A stretch of 28,163 bases of DNA, from assembly GCA_003427395.1 (NCBI GenBank), contig BFEA01000470.1, positions 779,390 to 807,552 of the forward strand. Reading direction: 5' to 3'. The number at the start of each line of letters is the position of its first letter. Within the stretch, counting starts at the first letter, position 1. Source of the DNA: Chara braunii (Eukaryota > Streptophyta > Charophyceae > Charales > Characeae). Shown piece by piece: positions 8,800-18,604 of this stretch. A program made the position numbers and the translations under genes. Below the pieces are notes generated by a model. That model was not told the origin of the DNA, made no database searches, and was given only the letters and a program-made list of their open reading frames with translations.

Positions 8800-11190
8800 T
8801 TTGCAGCGTCGTTCCACTCATCCTTGGGGACCTGCCCCGAGAATGTTTCCTTGTGGCATGCCCGCGGCTGTTTTCATACGGAAATTAGTGGCCGCAGGGT
8901 TGGTGGTCCTTGGTCCACCGTCTTTTGTCTGTGTGGAGGCGGCGTTGTGACGCCCAACCTCACGCCCAGCGCGACTTCCTGATCGGAGTGGGGTGTGGGC
9001 CTGGAAGTGCGAAAAGGGATGTGCCAAGGATTTTGGGGGGAAGTGGGGGAGTCTTAAGGATATGAATGTAATTGGGCGAACGAGGGGTGCGCACGCAAGG
9101 GTCTCACAGTCCCATGGGACCAGGACACTGTGGACGACGGGTTACGGGAAAATTCCTCTGTGGTGGAGGTGGTCCTGAAAAGTTAGGCCGCCGGGGGCCG
9201 CCGCGTGTCGGGGTTGGGCCTTTGGAATTCCTGAGTGCTCTGCGCGCCGTTGCGTCGGCAGCTCACGCAAAACGTAGTGGGCCAATAGGCGGCTCTGGCC
9301 GGCCACGGAACGACACTGAGTTGATGGTACGGGAGAAGGAGGCGGAAAGGAGGGAAACTGGTGGTGATCTCAACGAATCCTGTGGTCGGGGGAAGGGAAA
9401 TCGGAGCACCGAGGGTCGCTAGTGGTGGCACAGTGGAATTCCCGCGGACATAGCCGATTCTCCGTGTGACAAGGGTATCGGGTCCTATGAGCTCGTTTAT
9501 TATAGGGGTGAAATAGTCCGGGTCATAGGACGAGTCTGAGTTCCAAGATCGCGTCATGGTATCATTGCCGATGGGTTAGCGCGGGTCGGGATATCGTCAC
9601 CGCGCACGAACACGTGTAGGACAGGCCGACTCAGTGGCGCCTCATCATGCTCGTACGGGATGATGGTTCCGCCGTGATACCTTTCGGGGTGAGCGAGTCG
9701 ACGCGCGGGAATGCGTGCAAGGGTGCGACTCGGATCGCGTTTACACGTGTTCTCGTACGGCGCTCGCGGGGCCGGACTTCGCGCCTAATTGCTTCGTAAG
9801 TCTCGGTTATGCAAGATGCGATCATACCACAACCTCATCAAAAAAACGAAATCTACATCGGGGCCAGACTCTTATCCCATCTATCGCTGCACCTGGTGCA
9901 AGCAAAGATTTGGCACAAACAAAAAGCAAGGGCAGGGATTTTTCACAAAACCAGCAGGCATAACATTCATGCATTCATGCATTCGACAATCATACACATA
10001 ATGCAAGCACAAGCGGACATCGCAAAAACAAATGTGGGCAAAAATCCAAGCCCAGATTTCAGAAAGCCGAAACGAAATTAAGAACGGGCAAACCGCCCGG
10101 AGCTGTAATCAAAATGTATGTACACAGGTGAAGAGGTGGAAGAGACAAAGAAACCGCAAATCCACGTCCATCATCCTCAACTCTCTCTCTCTCTCTCCGA
10201 TGCGGACAGTCCGTCGTCACGCACCAACCCCCGAAGTTGTCACCCCGCTTAGTCCTCCCGCACCCGTCAATCCCACGCCTTCGGCACCAGCCCGTCGGGT
10301 CGCCCAACTCCTACTCTACTCACCTCTTACTTCGCTCGTGTGTCGACCCTTCCTGATCGCGCAACCCCGAGCTTCCAACAACGGGTTAAGAGAGCTGACT
10401 AATTGCGCAGCCGAAATTTATAGCTTGCATGCATGGGCGAAGAACACGGAGTTACCAAGACTTAGAGTGAAGATTAGAGAGGGAACGCCTGTGTTCTGCA
10501 TGATCGGCCGCGGCGTGGGGGACGTAACCCTTCTCCACACATCGATCCGAGCATGCAAGCCGCGGCTTACAAAATTTCAGCAAAAGAAAGAGAGGGAGGG
10601 CGGGGAAGACGAAGCGCAAGAAGAAAGATACTGTTACAATGGCGCCTGCCCAAAATTACAGTTACACCAACGATTATAGGCGCCGATTAATCAGAGTTCC
10701 GTTGCAGCCGCGCGAAGAAGCGCGTGAGCAAAAAGCGCCATGCGGCTGGAAAAATCCTAATTCCTAAATTCCTAAATTCCTATCTAATGCGAAAAAGCAA
10801 AAAGCACAAATTCCAGAAGGAAAGTCCGAAATTCCGAGAGCCATCAGGGCTCGACAAAAATTCAAAAAGGTTTCAAAAGAAAATTAAAAAGAGCGCAGCA
10901 ATTTCCCGCGCGATGTTCGCGCCCAAAATATCGAAACCGAACCGAAAGACACGACGTCAACATTTATTAGTTCGCGCGCGCGAATGGCGACGTGCCAGAC
11001 ATCCATCCGACCACTCACTCAACCGGCCGTCCCAGGACACACCCAGCCCCGAGGAAGCGACGAAAAGACGAAGAACCAAGGGTACTGATGCAATTTTCCA
11101 CCGATCCTGATTTCCCGTATTTGGCCCAATCTTCCCAGCTTAGGATCCCTCGTTGCAACCGCGCAGAAACTCGCGCGTTGCAGAAAGGGT
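8800..11190. other. Unassigned, partly CpG-rich stretch
   Basis: Many short frames occur on both strands and none has a recognisable domain. The longest (10032-10679, plus, 215 residues) is rich in Pro, Thr, Arg and Lys, crosses a short (CT)n run near 10180-10198 and shows no family signature. Composition shifts from G-rich at 9000-9420 to A-rich at 9840-10170. CpG dinucleotides are frequent around 9400-9790 and 10900-11030. A degraded element or an undetected gene cannot be excluded. Confidence 0.35.
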
Positions 11191-11199
11191 GGACGTGCG

Positions 11200-11793
11200 G
11201 TGTTGACACCTCTTGAGCTGCAGGCCGTGGCGGCGGCCGTGTCTACCGTTGTTCTTCTATGTCAGCAGGAGAGGGCGCTGGGACGACTGAAGGAGCAGTT
11301 GCGCGCGCGTAGACGGAGGACATTGATGCAATCTTCAGACGATGGCCCCGACTACGTGGCGACCTCGGAGGCTATTGCTCAGCTGTGTTACACGTTGGGT
11401 TGTGGAGTGATTCCTCGAGTGACGCCGAGGTGGTGGATGAAGCGCAGGACAGGGAGCAGGACAGGGAGTTGTCGGTCAGCCATTGGTTAGTCATCAATCC
11501 ATCATGTCGCCGTTCTTGGAAGATCTCCTTTTGCGAGTCGTGATAGGGAGCAGGCCGACGAAACACACGTGGAAGAAGACAACGATGAGAAGCAGCACGA
11601 CGACGAGGAGTAGCAGAGGCAGCCTGCACAGCAGGTCGGCCATGTAAGGGTCATGGAAAGGGCAGCAGCTCCACGTCAGTGGTCGACCGTCCAGCGAAGA
11701 ACTCCATCGACAGAAGAAAAAGCGAGGGAAGATGTGTGCTCCGACGTGCAAGGCATGACGACAACCGACAAAAACGACGATCTTCCAAAATAA
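11200..11793 (+). pseudogene. Possible decayed coding exon, unknown product
   Basis: One reading frame stays open from 11200 to 11793 apart from two TAG codons at 11488 and 11611. It begins with a hydrophobic then strongly basic segment (LELQAVAAAVSTVVLL ... LRARRRR). It continues through an acidic segment (HVEEDNDEKQHDDEE) and ends in a Gln/Arg/Thr-rich part. The hydrophobic plus poly-Arg start is loosely reminiscent of the N-termini of PIF/Harbinger-like nuclease proteins, but no catalytic domain follows, so I do not assign it. A short GACAGGGAGCAG tandem sits at about 11448-11470. Confidence 0.25.
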
Positions 11794-12088
11794 AATTGTC
11801 GTCGCCGAATGCAGCGCCGGCGCGTACAAGCATTCAAATTTTTGACCGTTGTCGACGATCGGCCAGCGCAGCAGACCGCATGACACTGGTCGGCGATGCC
11901 CGATTCGATGGACGGAGGCCTCACGCGGGCGGTGACCGTTTGGAGCCGTTGGGGTGCCACCCAGACGGTGGAGGGCAGGGATGTCCGTGCTCCCGTTCGG
12001 TGGACCACAATGAGCACTTCCTTATGGATTTCGGGTCCACAAGGAGTGTCTAACGAGGCCCATAATGAGAGAAAATGGGGAACGGGGC

Positions 12089-12092
<4 letters not shown>

Positions 12093-12121
<29 letters not shown>

Positions 12122-12330
12122 GAAACATGCTCCAATCTATTTGTGGGGAGCAGCACGTGCTGGGAACCGGCCTCCTGCCCCCAACTGCTAGGTTGTAGAG
12201 TGGCACGACCCACCCCAGAAACCCCCACCTGCTAGGCCACAGAGCAAAGCGACCCGCCCCGGCTCCGGCCAGCATTGACTAGGCACCAGCTCACCAAAAA
12301 ACACTAGAGTGCCTTCCACCCTCGACAACT
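12093..12330 (-). mobile_element. Dispersed LINE-tail-like retroposon, copy 4, with poly-A
   Basis: On the minus strand a segment containing GCTGGCCGGAGCC leads to CCGGTTCCCAGCACGTGCTG, then CTCCCCACAAATAGATTGGAGC, and ends in 29 A residues (T run 12093-12121). The GGCCGGAG and CCCAGC blocks are shared with the 3' UTR of the minus-strand LINE ending at 4111. This may be a severely 5'-truncated LINE copy or a SINE that borrows the LINE tail. The 5' limit is a guess. Confidence 0.55.
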
Positions 12331-14220
12331 CCCCAGATCTCTCTACCAGGTCTCATGCCCACGGACAACTTGAGTTACATGGCAGCGCAACCAAGCCCCA
12401 ACACCGACCAGCGTTGTTCTATCCTTGTCTATTCGCAAACCACTGGGACCCAGGACTAAGGCAAATACCAGTCAAGCCACCAATCAACACCATAGCCGTA
12501 GATCCCATCATTCATCTCCTTCTGTTTTTTAGGACTATTAGAGGAGTTCAGAAAATATAGGAAAACCATGGATAAACTGTTGACCAATTGCTACACTACT
12601 CAAGCACCAATTACTAAGTCAAAAAGGAGAGTCACATAAGCCCTTTGACTGCTTAGAACCCCTGAAATCCCTAACAAAAGCTCCGGCCAACGCCGTTCTG
12701 GCATCGGCCAACCTTGAACCCGTCGTAGGACGATCCGCTGAATCCACCACCACAACCAAGGTTTCAAAATATGTGGCTCCCTTCGTGCACTGGTCGTGCT
12801 TGACATACTCAAACCACCTTAACCTTCCCCCTAATCTCCACTCCGGCAAGACTTATCACGGTGGAGTCACCACCTCCATCGCGGCTGTGTCATATTTCCG
12901 TCCTACCAACTAGCCCCCTCGCCAGCAGTACGTGTCATATCCATCTAACTACTAAACCCACTTAGCCAAAAGACACTCACCCCTACCTATGCGACCCCAA
13001 CATGGAGGGGCGAGCTGGAGAGCAAAAAAAAAAAAACCATCCAAATCCAAGTATATCAAACTCTGCAGGGCGAAATTCCGACAATTATGAATTTAGGGTT
13101 TTCAACTCGATTATAAGATCAATATCCATATACACAAATTGTTTCACGGAAATTAAAACTTAGATAAAAAACAAAATTCTACTATTTGAAATCGCAGATT
13201 ATGACATCAGAAGTACAAAACATCAAATTATGCGGCTGAAATTTGGAAAACAAGATTAGGAGATTAATTTTTATGTTCAAATAGACTTACGAATCTTACG
13301 ACTGTGGTTTTGAAATCTAAGGATACAGAAAAGCTCAAAAAAATTACGAGATGTTGTAATCTTAAGACTAATTTAGATGGGTATATGAGTACAGAACAAA
13401 GTAGTCGATTGTAAACTTTGACCATCAATCTATGAAAAAAAGAAATTGTGAATTGAGAATCGGACAAAAATCAGATTTACAGATCATCCGTCGGATGTTG
13501 AGATCATCAACATTCAATTCACCGTCCAAGAAAATATCAAGAAATAGACCAGGTTTCGATTTACAAAACATCAATGAGACATCCCTAACCATCAAATCAT
13601 CTATCGGAGCAGTATTTGGGCTTAAATTTTGAAAAATGTTGCACTTAGTGCTCCCGTCGCTACGTGACGCCGCCTTGAACTTCACCTGAAGTCACCAATC
13701 ACTGCAGACCATCACGCACCGCTCCGCTCCCACAGTCCCCTTGTCCAGCTGCCCAACTGCTGTCCAGACCAAACTCAACCCCTGCCTCTTCCTATAGAAG
13801 GAGTCACTCATCCTCCCCACAATCGGGGCTAGTATAGCCCTACGGCAAAGTGCACCAACCTGAAAAGATTAGTGGGACGCCCCCACCTCCCTGTTACTCC
13901 CTGAACGCAGTTGCATTGTGAATGACCATGTCAAGCCCGTCAACACAACTTCACAGATATTTCAGTCCAAATCCAATGACCCATGACAACAAAGAATCAG
14001 AGAAGCGGGAGACAAAGATTAAACACAAAAGACAGAAAGACCCCCCCCCACACGGTTACTCAAACCACACGCTCCTCAAACCACACGTCAACCACACGCC
14101 CCTCTTGTCTTCACATCCACGGAAGTCTCTAAGAAGCGTCATAGCCACACACGATATTGACTCGTCGTGCCCTTGTGAAAGCGCCATCGCAGCTTCGCGT
14201 CTCAATGCACATTAGTGCAC
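12331..14220. other. Unassigned stretch, AT-rich in the middle
   Basis: No frame resembles a known protein. About 13030-13640 is AT-rich with short frames only; the remainder has mixed composition. A short A run is at 13024-13036. No tandem or terminal repeats were seen. Confidence 0.4.
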
Positions 14221-14235
14221 CCATCGTTTCGTCCC

Positions 14236-14273
14236 GGGCAGGCGCAGCGCTCCCAGTAGCGCTGCGCCCGCCC
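14236..14273. repeat. GC-rich hairpin, 16-bp arms
   Basis: GGGCAGGCGCAGCGCT (14236-14251) is followed by a six-base loop and AGCGCTGCGCCCGCCC (14258-14273). The arms pair at 15 of 16 positions. No T run follows closely and there is no gene upstream, so a bacterial-type terminator is not implied. Confidence 0.8.
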
Positions 14274-14331
14274 CGAATGAGGATTTAATTCCTTGGACTC
14301 ACCAATCCTGTCTTCCAAATCCTCCGGGGGG

Positions 14332-14490
14332 CACTCTCACAAAGTAAGCCCTTTTTTGGATTCCTTTTGGGGGCACTCTCACAAAGTAACCCCTTTTTTG
14401 GATTCCTCTGGGGTCACTCTCACAAAGTAACCCGTTTTTGGATTCCTCTGGAGGGGCACTCTCACAAAGTAACCCCTTTTTCCCTTCCCT
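14332..14490. repeat. 41-42-bp minisatellite, about 3.7 copies
   Basis: Units start at 14332, 14374, 14415 and 14457, each beginning CACTCTCACAAAGTAA and continuing through a C/T-rich segment to GGATTCC. A further degenerate half unit precedes the first. Because two of the units are 42 bp, the minus strand gives a 14-residue repetitive peptide, but that frame has no other sign of being a gene. Confidence 0.85.
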
Positions 14491-14509
14491 TGTTTTTTCT
14501 CCTTTTTTC

Positions 14510-14512
<3 letters not shown>

Positions 14513-14543
<31 letters not shown>
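14513..14543. repeat. Poly-T tract, 31 nt
   Basis: Thirty-one T residues follow a T/C-rich stretch. This could be the A tail of a minus-strand retroposon whose body lies at higher coordinates, but the adjoining sequence did not match the other tailed copies convincingly. Confidence 0.6.
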
Positions 14544-14548
<5 letters not shown>

Positions 14549-14745
14549 AGGGCTCACCAGCCATTCAGCTCTGCCGATCTGGTGAGTGGGTTGTCAGCCC
14601 TGTGCTGGGTCCACATCATCCCAAGGCCAAGGGATGAGCTGGTCGACTCAGCAGGAGATTATTGTTCTCCAGAGCATATATTCCCTCACTTTGGACCTTA
14701 CCCCGCTCCAGCTATAAAGGGTACGGCGGGCTATGGTGCATGAAG

Positions 14746-15033
14746 GCAGATGAGGGGGTTCGTCTGCCTGCAAGGGTCTGAAATTGTGAACAAGGAGATT
14801 GATACATGAGCTGTCCTCTGGCTGACAGTGTGGGGTTGCAGAGTGAAGCAGGTTGGGGCCGGGGACGAATGGAGGGGTTCCAAAAGGACCAGGAAACATG
14901 ATGGGGACCTCTCCATTGGTCCCCGGCCCCAGCCTGCTTCATTGTGCAACCCCACACCCAGAAGACAGCTCAGGTGTCAATCTCCTTGTTTGCAATTTCA
15001 GACCATTGGATGCAAACGAACCCCTTCATCTGC
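14746..15033. repeat. Long inverted repeat (foldback), arms of about 130 bp
   Basis: The arm at 14746-14881 is mirrored at 14903-15033 with a spacer of about 21 bp. Matching blocks include AACCCC, GTCCCCGGCCCCA, CCTGCTTCA, GCAACCCCACAC, GACAGCTCA, TCAATCTCCTTGTT and CAATTTCAGACC. Identity is about 85 percent by eye, with small gaps. RNA from either strand would form a long stem-loop. The peptide frames over the two arms resemble each other only because of this symmetry. Confidence 0.85.
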
Positions 15034-15585
15034 ACTATTGGGGTGAAGAGGAAATGGGGAAGGATCTGGAGAGTGACACTAAAGCTGTCTTCCCACCATG
15101 GGGTATTATATGCATGTCACTGCCGATCCAGGTTGCCCTCCATACTGGTAGGGTGATGGTCCTGAGTGCTGGTCACACTGAGGTAGGATAGTAGGGCGTT
15201 GGGAGTATTAGCGTGGGGATGGGTGGGCAGGTGGCCTATCCTGTCAGGACAACCATTGGCTGCTGTTGCCAGCAATCACCGCAGGTCTAGTCCTTGGTCT
15301 CTACTACGACACCCGGGGCTTAAACCACTCGTACTTCCTAAAGTTGTGCCCGTTAACAAGCCACAATTTTAGAAAGCATACGGGCCACTACAGGAGCGCC
15401 CAAATTCATCCAACTAGAAATGTCTCTACTCCATTCTTTTCCCCGGCCGATAGCTGGGCCAAGTACTAGCGGGTAAAAAAAAGAAAAAAAAGGGGCAAAG
15501 GCTCCTGGGTCACACGTAGCATTTGGAATAGGCAACTTCAGAAGTTGTCGAAACAAGGCATAAAAAGCGGCTGCTAAATTGTCCA
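15034..15585. other. Unassigned stretch
   Basis: Only short frames are present and none is recognisable. An A-rich stretch lies at about 15476-15491. No repeat structure was seen apart from short A runs. Confidence 0.4.
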
Positions 15586-15587
15586 GT

Positions 15588-15668
15588 TGATGTAGCTCAG
15601 TGGTTAGAGCACTGGTTGGAAATGCGCATTGTGGTATGAGGTTGCGGGTTCAAAACTCCGCAACCTTG
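15588..15668 (+). repeat. tRNA-like SINE head
   Basis: TGTAGCTCAGTGGTTAGAGC is an almost perfect tRNA D-arm and A box. GGTTGCGGGTTCAAAACTCC is a B-box region whose flanks (GGTTGCGG/CCGCAACC) pair as a hairpin. The spacing between boxes is longer than in a simple tRNA and no acceptor stem closes, so a SINE head or tRNA pseudogene is preferred. It resembles the minus-strand copy at 2590-2662. Confidence 0.55.
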
Positions 15669-15927
15669 CGCATGGACACTGGCAGGGCGTTAGAATGACG
15701 CACGGCTGGACAGATACCCCCAAGGCCTTGGGATGAAGCAGGTAAGTTATTACAGACACTGTCTGCGCACCACCCAAGGGGTAGTCCATGGTTGTTGTAT
15801 GTGGGGACTAGGCGATGGTGGGTATCCTAATGTTCTTGGTCTACGGGGTTGTCATGAGACTGCTGGGTGGCTTGCATAGTCCGGTTTACTCGAGCCCTGC
15901 AGAGCACAGCTACAGACTATTTCACAG

Positions 15928-15990
15928 TGTAGGTCAATAGGTTAGGTCACTTGCAAAGGCCCTGTGTTCGATACCAGACTGTATCTTAGG
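15928..15990 (+). repeat. Second tRNA-like segment
   Basis: GTGTAGGTCAATAGGTTAGGTCA resembles an A-box region, and TGTTCGATACC about 30 bp on differs from the pol III B box only at its first base. It lies just upstream of the LINE reading frame. Cloverleaf pairing is poor. Confidence 0.4.
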
Positions 15991-16062
15991 GCTAATCATC
16001 CTCTTAACACGTGGTCAGAGGATTGAGGCTGGCATAGCAGTTCCTTAGTATGGCATTTTTTA

Positions 16063-17256
16063 ATGAAAAGAATTAAGGTAATTGATGCTTTGTATAACAA
16101 AGACAAAAAATGGAAATTGCTTAGAAGACAGGTTGACTTAGACCTAAGGTCTTTAAACGTTAATGGTCTGGCATCTGCTAAATTAAGTAAAAGACAAGCA
16201 ATCTATGACCAATTAAAGGGTATCGATGGTAAGGAATGGCCGGATGTGATTTGCATTCAGGAAACTCATTTGATGGACTCTGATATGCATAATTACATTC
16301 ATAAACAAATTTGGCCTTACCAGTCTTACAGAGCTCATGCTATTAACCTTGGGAGTTCTGGGGTGGCTATTTGGGTCCCCCCCAACTATAGAGCTGAGAT
16401 TGCCTACTCAGTGACAGATCAAGAGCAAGGGAGGTGGGTATATGTTTTAGCAATGATAGAGCTGGAGATCGTTGGGATCCTTTGTGTATATGGGTCAAAC
16501 GAGGTAGGACAAAGGCAAACTTTCTTTGGAAATATTATTCCACGTTTACCTGTAGGAATTCCCTTAATTATAGCAGGGGATTTTAACGCGGCCCCTGATC
16601 ACCATTTAGAGAGGTGGCGCCCCCCTTCCCCGTGTCCATCATATATGTCACAGGATGAAAGGATAACTATAGATTTATGTCAGTCTCTCAACCTCTTTGA
16701 CTCCTACAGGAGATTAAACCCAATGACCAAAACCTTTTCTTGTTTTAGGAAGGGCTCTGCTAACTGTAACTCCAAATCTCGAATAGATCTGATCCTGATG
16801 GCCGAAGAGATGCAGGGTGCTCTTCAGCTGGCTGAGGTATTCCCAAAAAGTCCGTTCCCTGGCCTAGATCACGCTATGTGTGTTGCAATCTTATCATTTC
16901 GGAAAAAAACAGACCAAGGAAGGGGGTTCTATCATCTCAACACTTCTCATCTCAGGATGGATTGTTTTCTAGACTATCTTCGGGATGTTTGGAAGTTTTG
17001 GAGAGACCAAAGGGTACGTCTCAATGATGACATTATATGGTTCAACAACGGTCTTGCTTTTTTAGGCCGTAAATGCAATGAATATTCTAAATTATTGGCT
17101 AAACAGAGACATTCAAAGGAATCCAATCTTCACATGAAAATTCAGGAGTTGCAGTCAAAGGAAAGTAAGTTAGTTGAGCAGGAAGTTTTGGAATCAATTG
17201 CTGAGGAATTTCAGGGTCTAGAATCTCAGCTTCTCACTCAAATGGAATACAAATGA
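16063..17256 (+). pseudogene. LINE ORF2, endonuclease (EEP) domain part
   Basis: This 397-residue frame is the apurinic-like endonuclease of an L1-type LINE, which nicks target DNA to prime reverse transcription. The catalytic motifs are all present: LNVNGL (31-36), QETH (66-69), YG at 143-144, GDFN (172-175), RIDLIL (240-245) and LDH (268-270). The C-terminal 100 residues are a charged, helical linker toward the RT. No ORF1 (gag-like) is visible upstream, so the copy is probably 5'-truncated or starts close to this ATG. The frame is closed by TGA at 17254, with another at 17260, where homologous proteins continue. The endonuclease itself looks intact, but the element is dead because of downstream lesions. 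Confidence 0.85.
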
Positions 17257-18604
17257 CAATGACTAAGGATTAGGGGTAAACTCAAAGTCCAGAATATGGA
17301 AGGATCGATGGATGCTAGGTTTTTTGTTATGGCAAGGGCCAAAACAGGAAGATCTATCATCGAGGCATTAGCAGACCCGGACGACCCAAGTAAAGAGATG
17401 GTCATATCGACTGTTGCTTGCTCGAAAATAACTAGGGATTTTTTTTAAATCTCTTTTCACTTCTCATAATAGTCATATTTCTAGAGAGCAGCGGTTAATA
17501 GAAATAGAAGAATTTATTTTGCCGTTAGATCGATCTTTAACGGAGGAACAAAAAACATTAATGGAAAGGCCTCTGGATAAGGATGAAATTTGAAATGCTC
17601 TCTTACTAATGGATGAAGATAAGTCCCCAGGCATAGATGGACTCCCAAAGGAATTTTGGGAATCAACATGGGATTTTATATCAGAGGATCTAATGGATTA
17701 TTATCAAGCGGTATGAGATTCGGGAGAGATGGGTGAATTTGTAGGTCAGGGAGTCCTCACTCTCTTGTATAAGAAAGGAGACAAGGCAAATATTAGGAAC
17801 TATGCACCTATTACTCTTCTCACCGTGGTATATAAGCTTATAGCCAAGGCATTAGCAGATAGAGTGTCATCAATAATTCAAGAAATTATTCACCCATCCC
17901 AGACAGGATTTATAACAGGCAAGAATATTCAAGATAATATCCTTCTGGTAAATGAACTTCTTAAAATATCTCGTCAATCCAAACACAATGCGGCCTTTAT
18001 ATTTATTGATTTTGAAAAAGCATATGATCACGTGGATTGACTTTTTCTGGAAAAGTGTTTGGAGAAAAAGAATTTTGAACCTAACTTCAGAAGATGGGTA
18101 AGAATCCTGCATCAAAATGCCACTACAAGGGTCATGATCAATAGTAATGTGACCCCTCCCATTCCGCTAGAGAGATCTGTACGTCAAGGGGACCCGCTGG
18201 CTCCTTACCTCTCCGTCATTATTATGGAGGCTTTGACGGCTAACCTACGTCAACATAAAGATATTCGTCGCATACAGGTTACTAGCATTCCGGAGGAGGC
18301 AATTCCTATTTGCTCTCTTTTTGCAGATGATCTTTCCCTTATAATGGATGCTACGCAAGAAAATATGGCAGAGATTCAAAAGTTGATAGATAAGTTTTGT
18401 CGTCTATCAGACATGAAAGTCAACTGGGGAAGTAAAACAACGGGCTGGTGGATTCACCACCAAGGAGGAAGGCCCTCAAAAGTTCCTAGGATAAGGTGGT
18501 TGTCTCTGAATACTCTTATAAGAGTACTGGAAATTTCTCTACCTGCTGAAGGAAAACCAAAGAATCATAATGAATGGGTTTCTCAACCCGCTCAGGCAAA
18601 ATGA
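17257..18604 (+). pseudogene. LINE ORF2, reverse transcriptase domain with stops and frameshifts
   Basis: The RT domain continues from the endonuclease after a frameshift in a run of eight T at 17439-17446 (one T too many). In the shifted frame the SPGIDGLPKEFW segment (about 17630) and KKGDKANIRNYAPITLL (about 17774) are typical LINE RT motifs. They are followed by the motif-A segment FIDFEKAYD (about 18003-18029), motif B RQGDPLAPYLS and the catalytic FADD at 18320-18331. In-frame TGA codons interrupt at 17591, 17714 and 18038, where sense codons (probably Trp or Arg) would be expected. The frame is lost again at about 18570-18600. The catalytic aspartates survive, so inactivation looks recent or came through a few point changes. 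Confidence 0.85.

Noticed and set aside
9183-9557. 124-residue minus-strand ORF
   Set aside because: No recognised motif; CpG-rich DNA has few stop codons, so an open frame of this length is expected.
14332-14490. CRISPR-like array
   Set aside because: The units are contiguous tandem copies with no unique spacers, and the context is eukaryotic.
14299-14511. Peptide with 14-residue repeats on the minus strand
   Set aside because: The period comes from the 42-bp minisatellite; one unit is 41 bp, and there is no start context or conserved domain.
15588-15668. Functional tRNA gene
   Set aside because: The A and B boxes are good, but the acceptor stem does not close and the spacing is off; SINE head preferred.
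17254-18040. Reassignment of TGA as a sense codon
   Set aside because: The element also has frameshifts and a TAA stop, so it is a decayed pseudogene. Known green-lineage nuclear code variants reassign TAA and TAG, not TGA.
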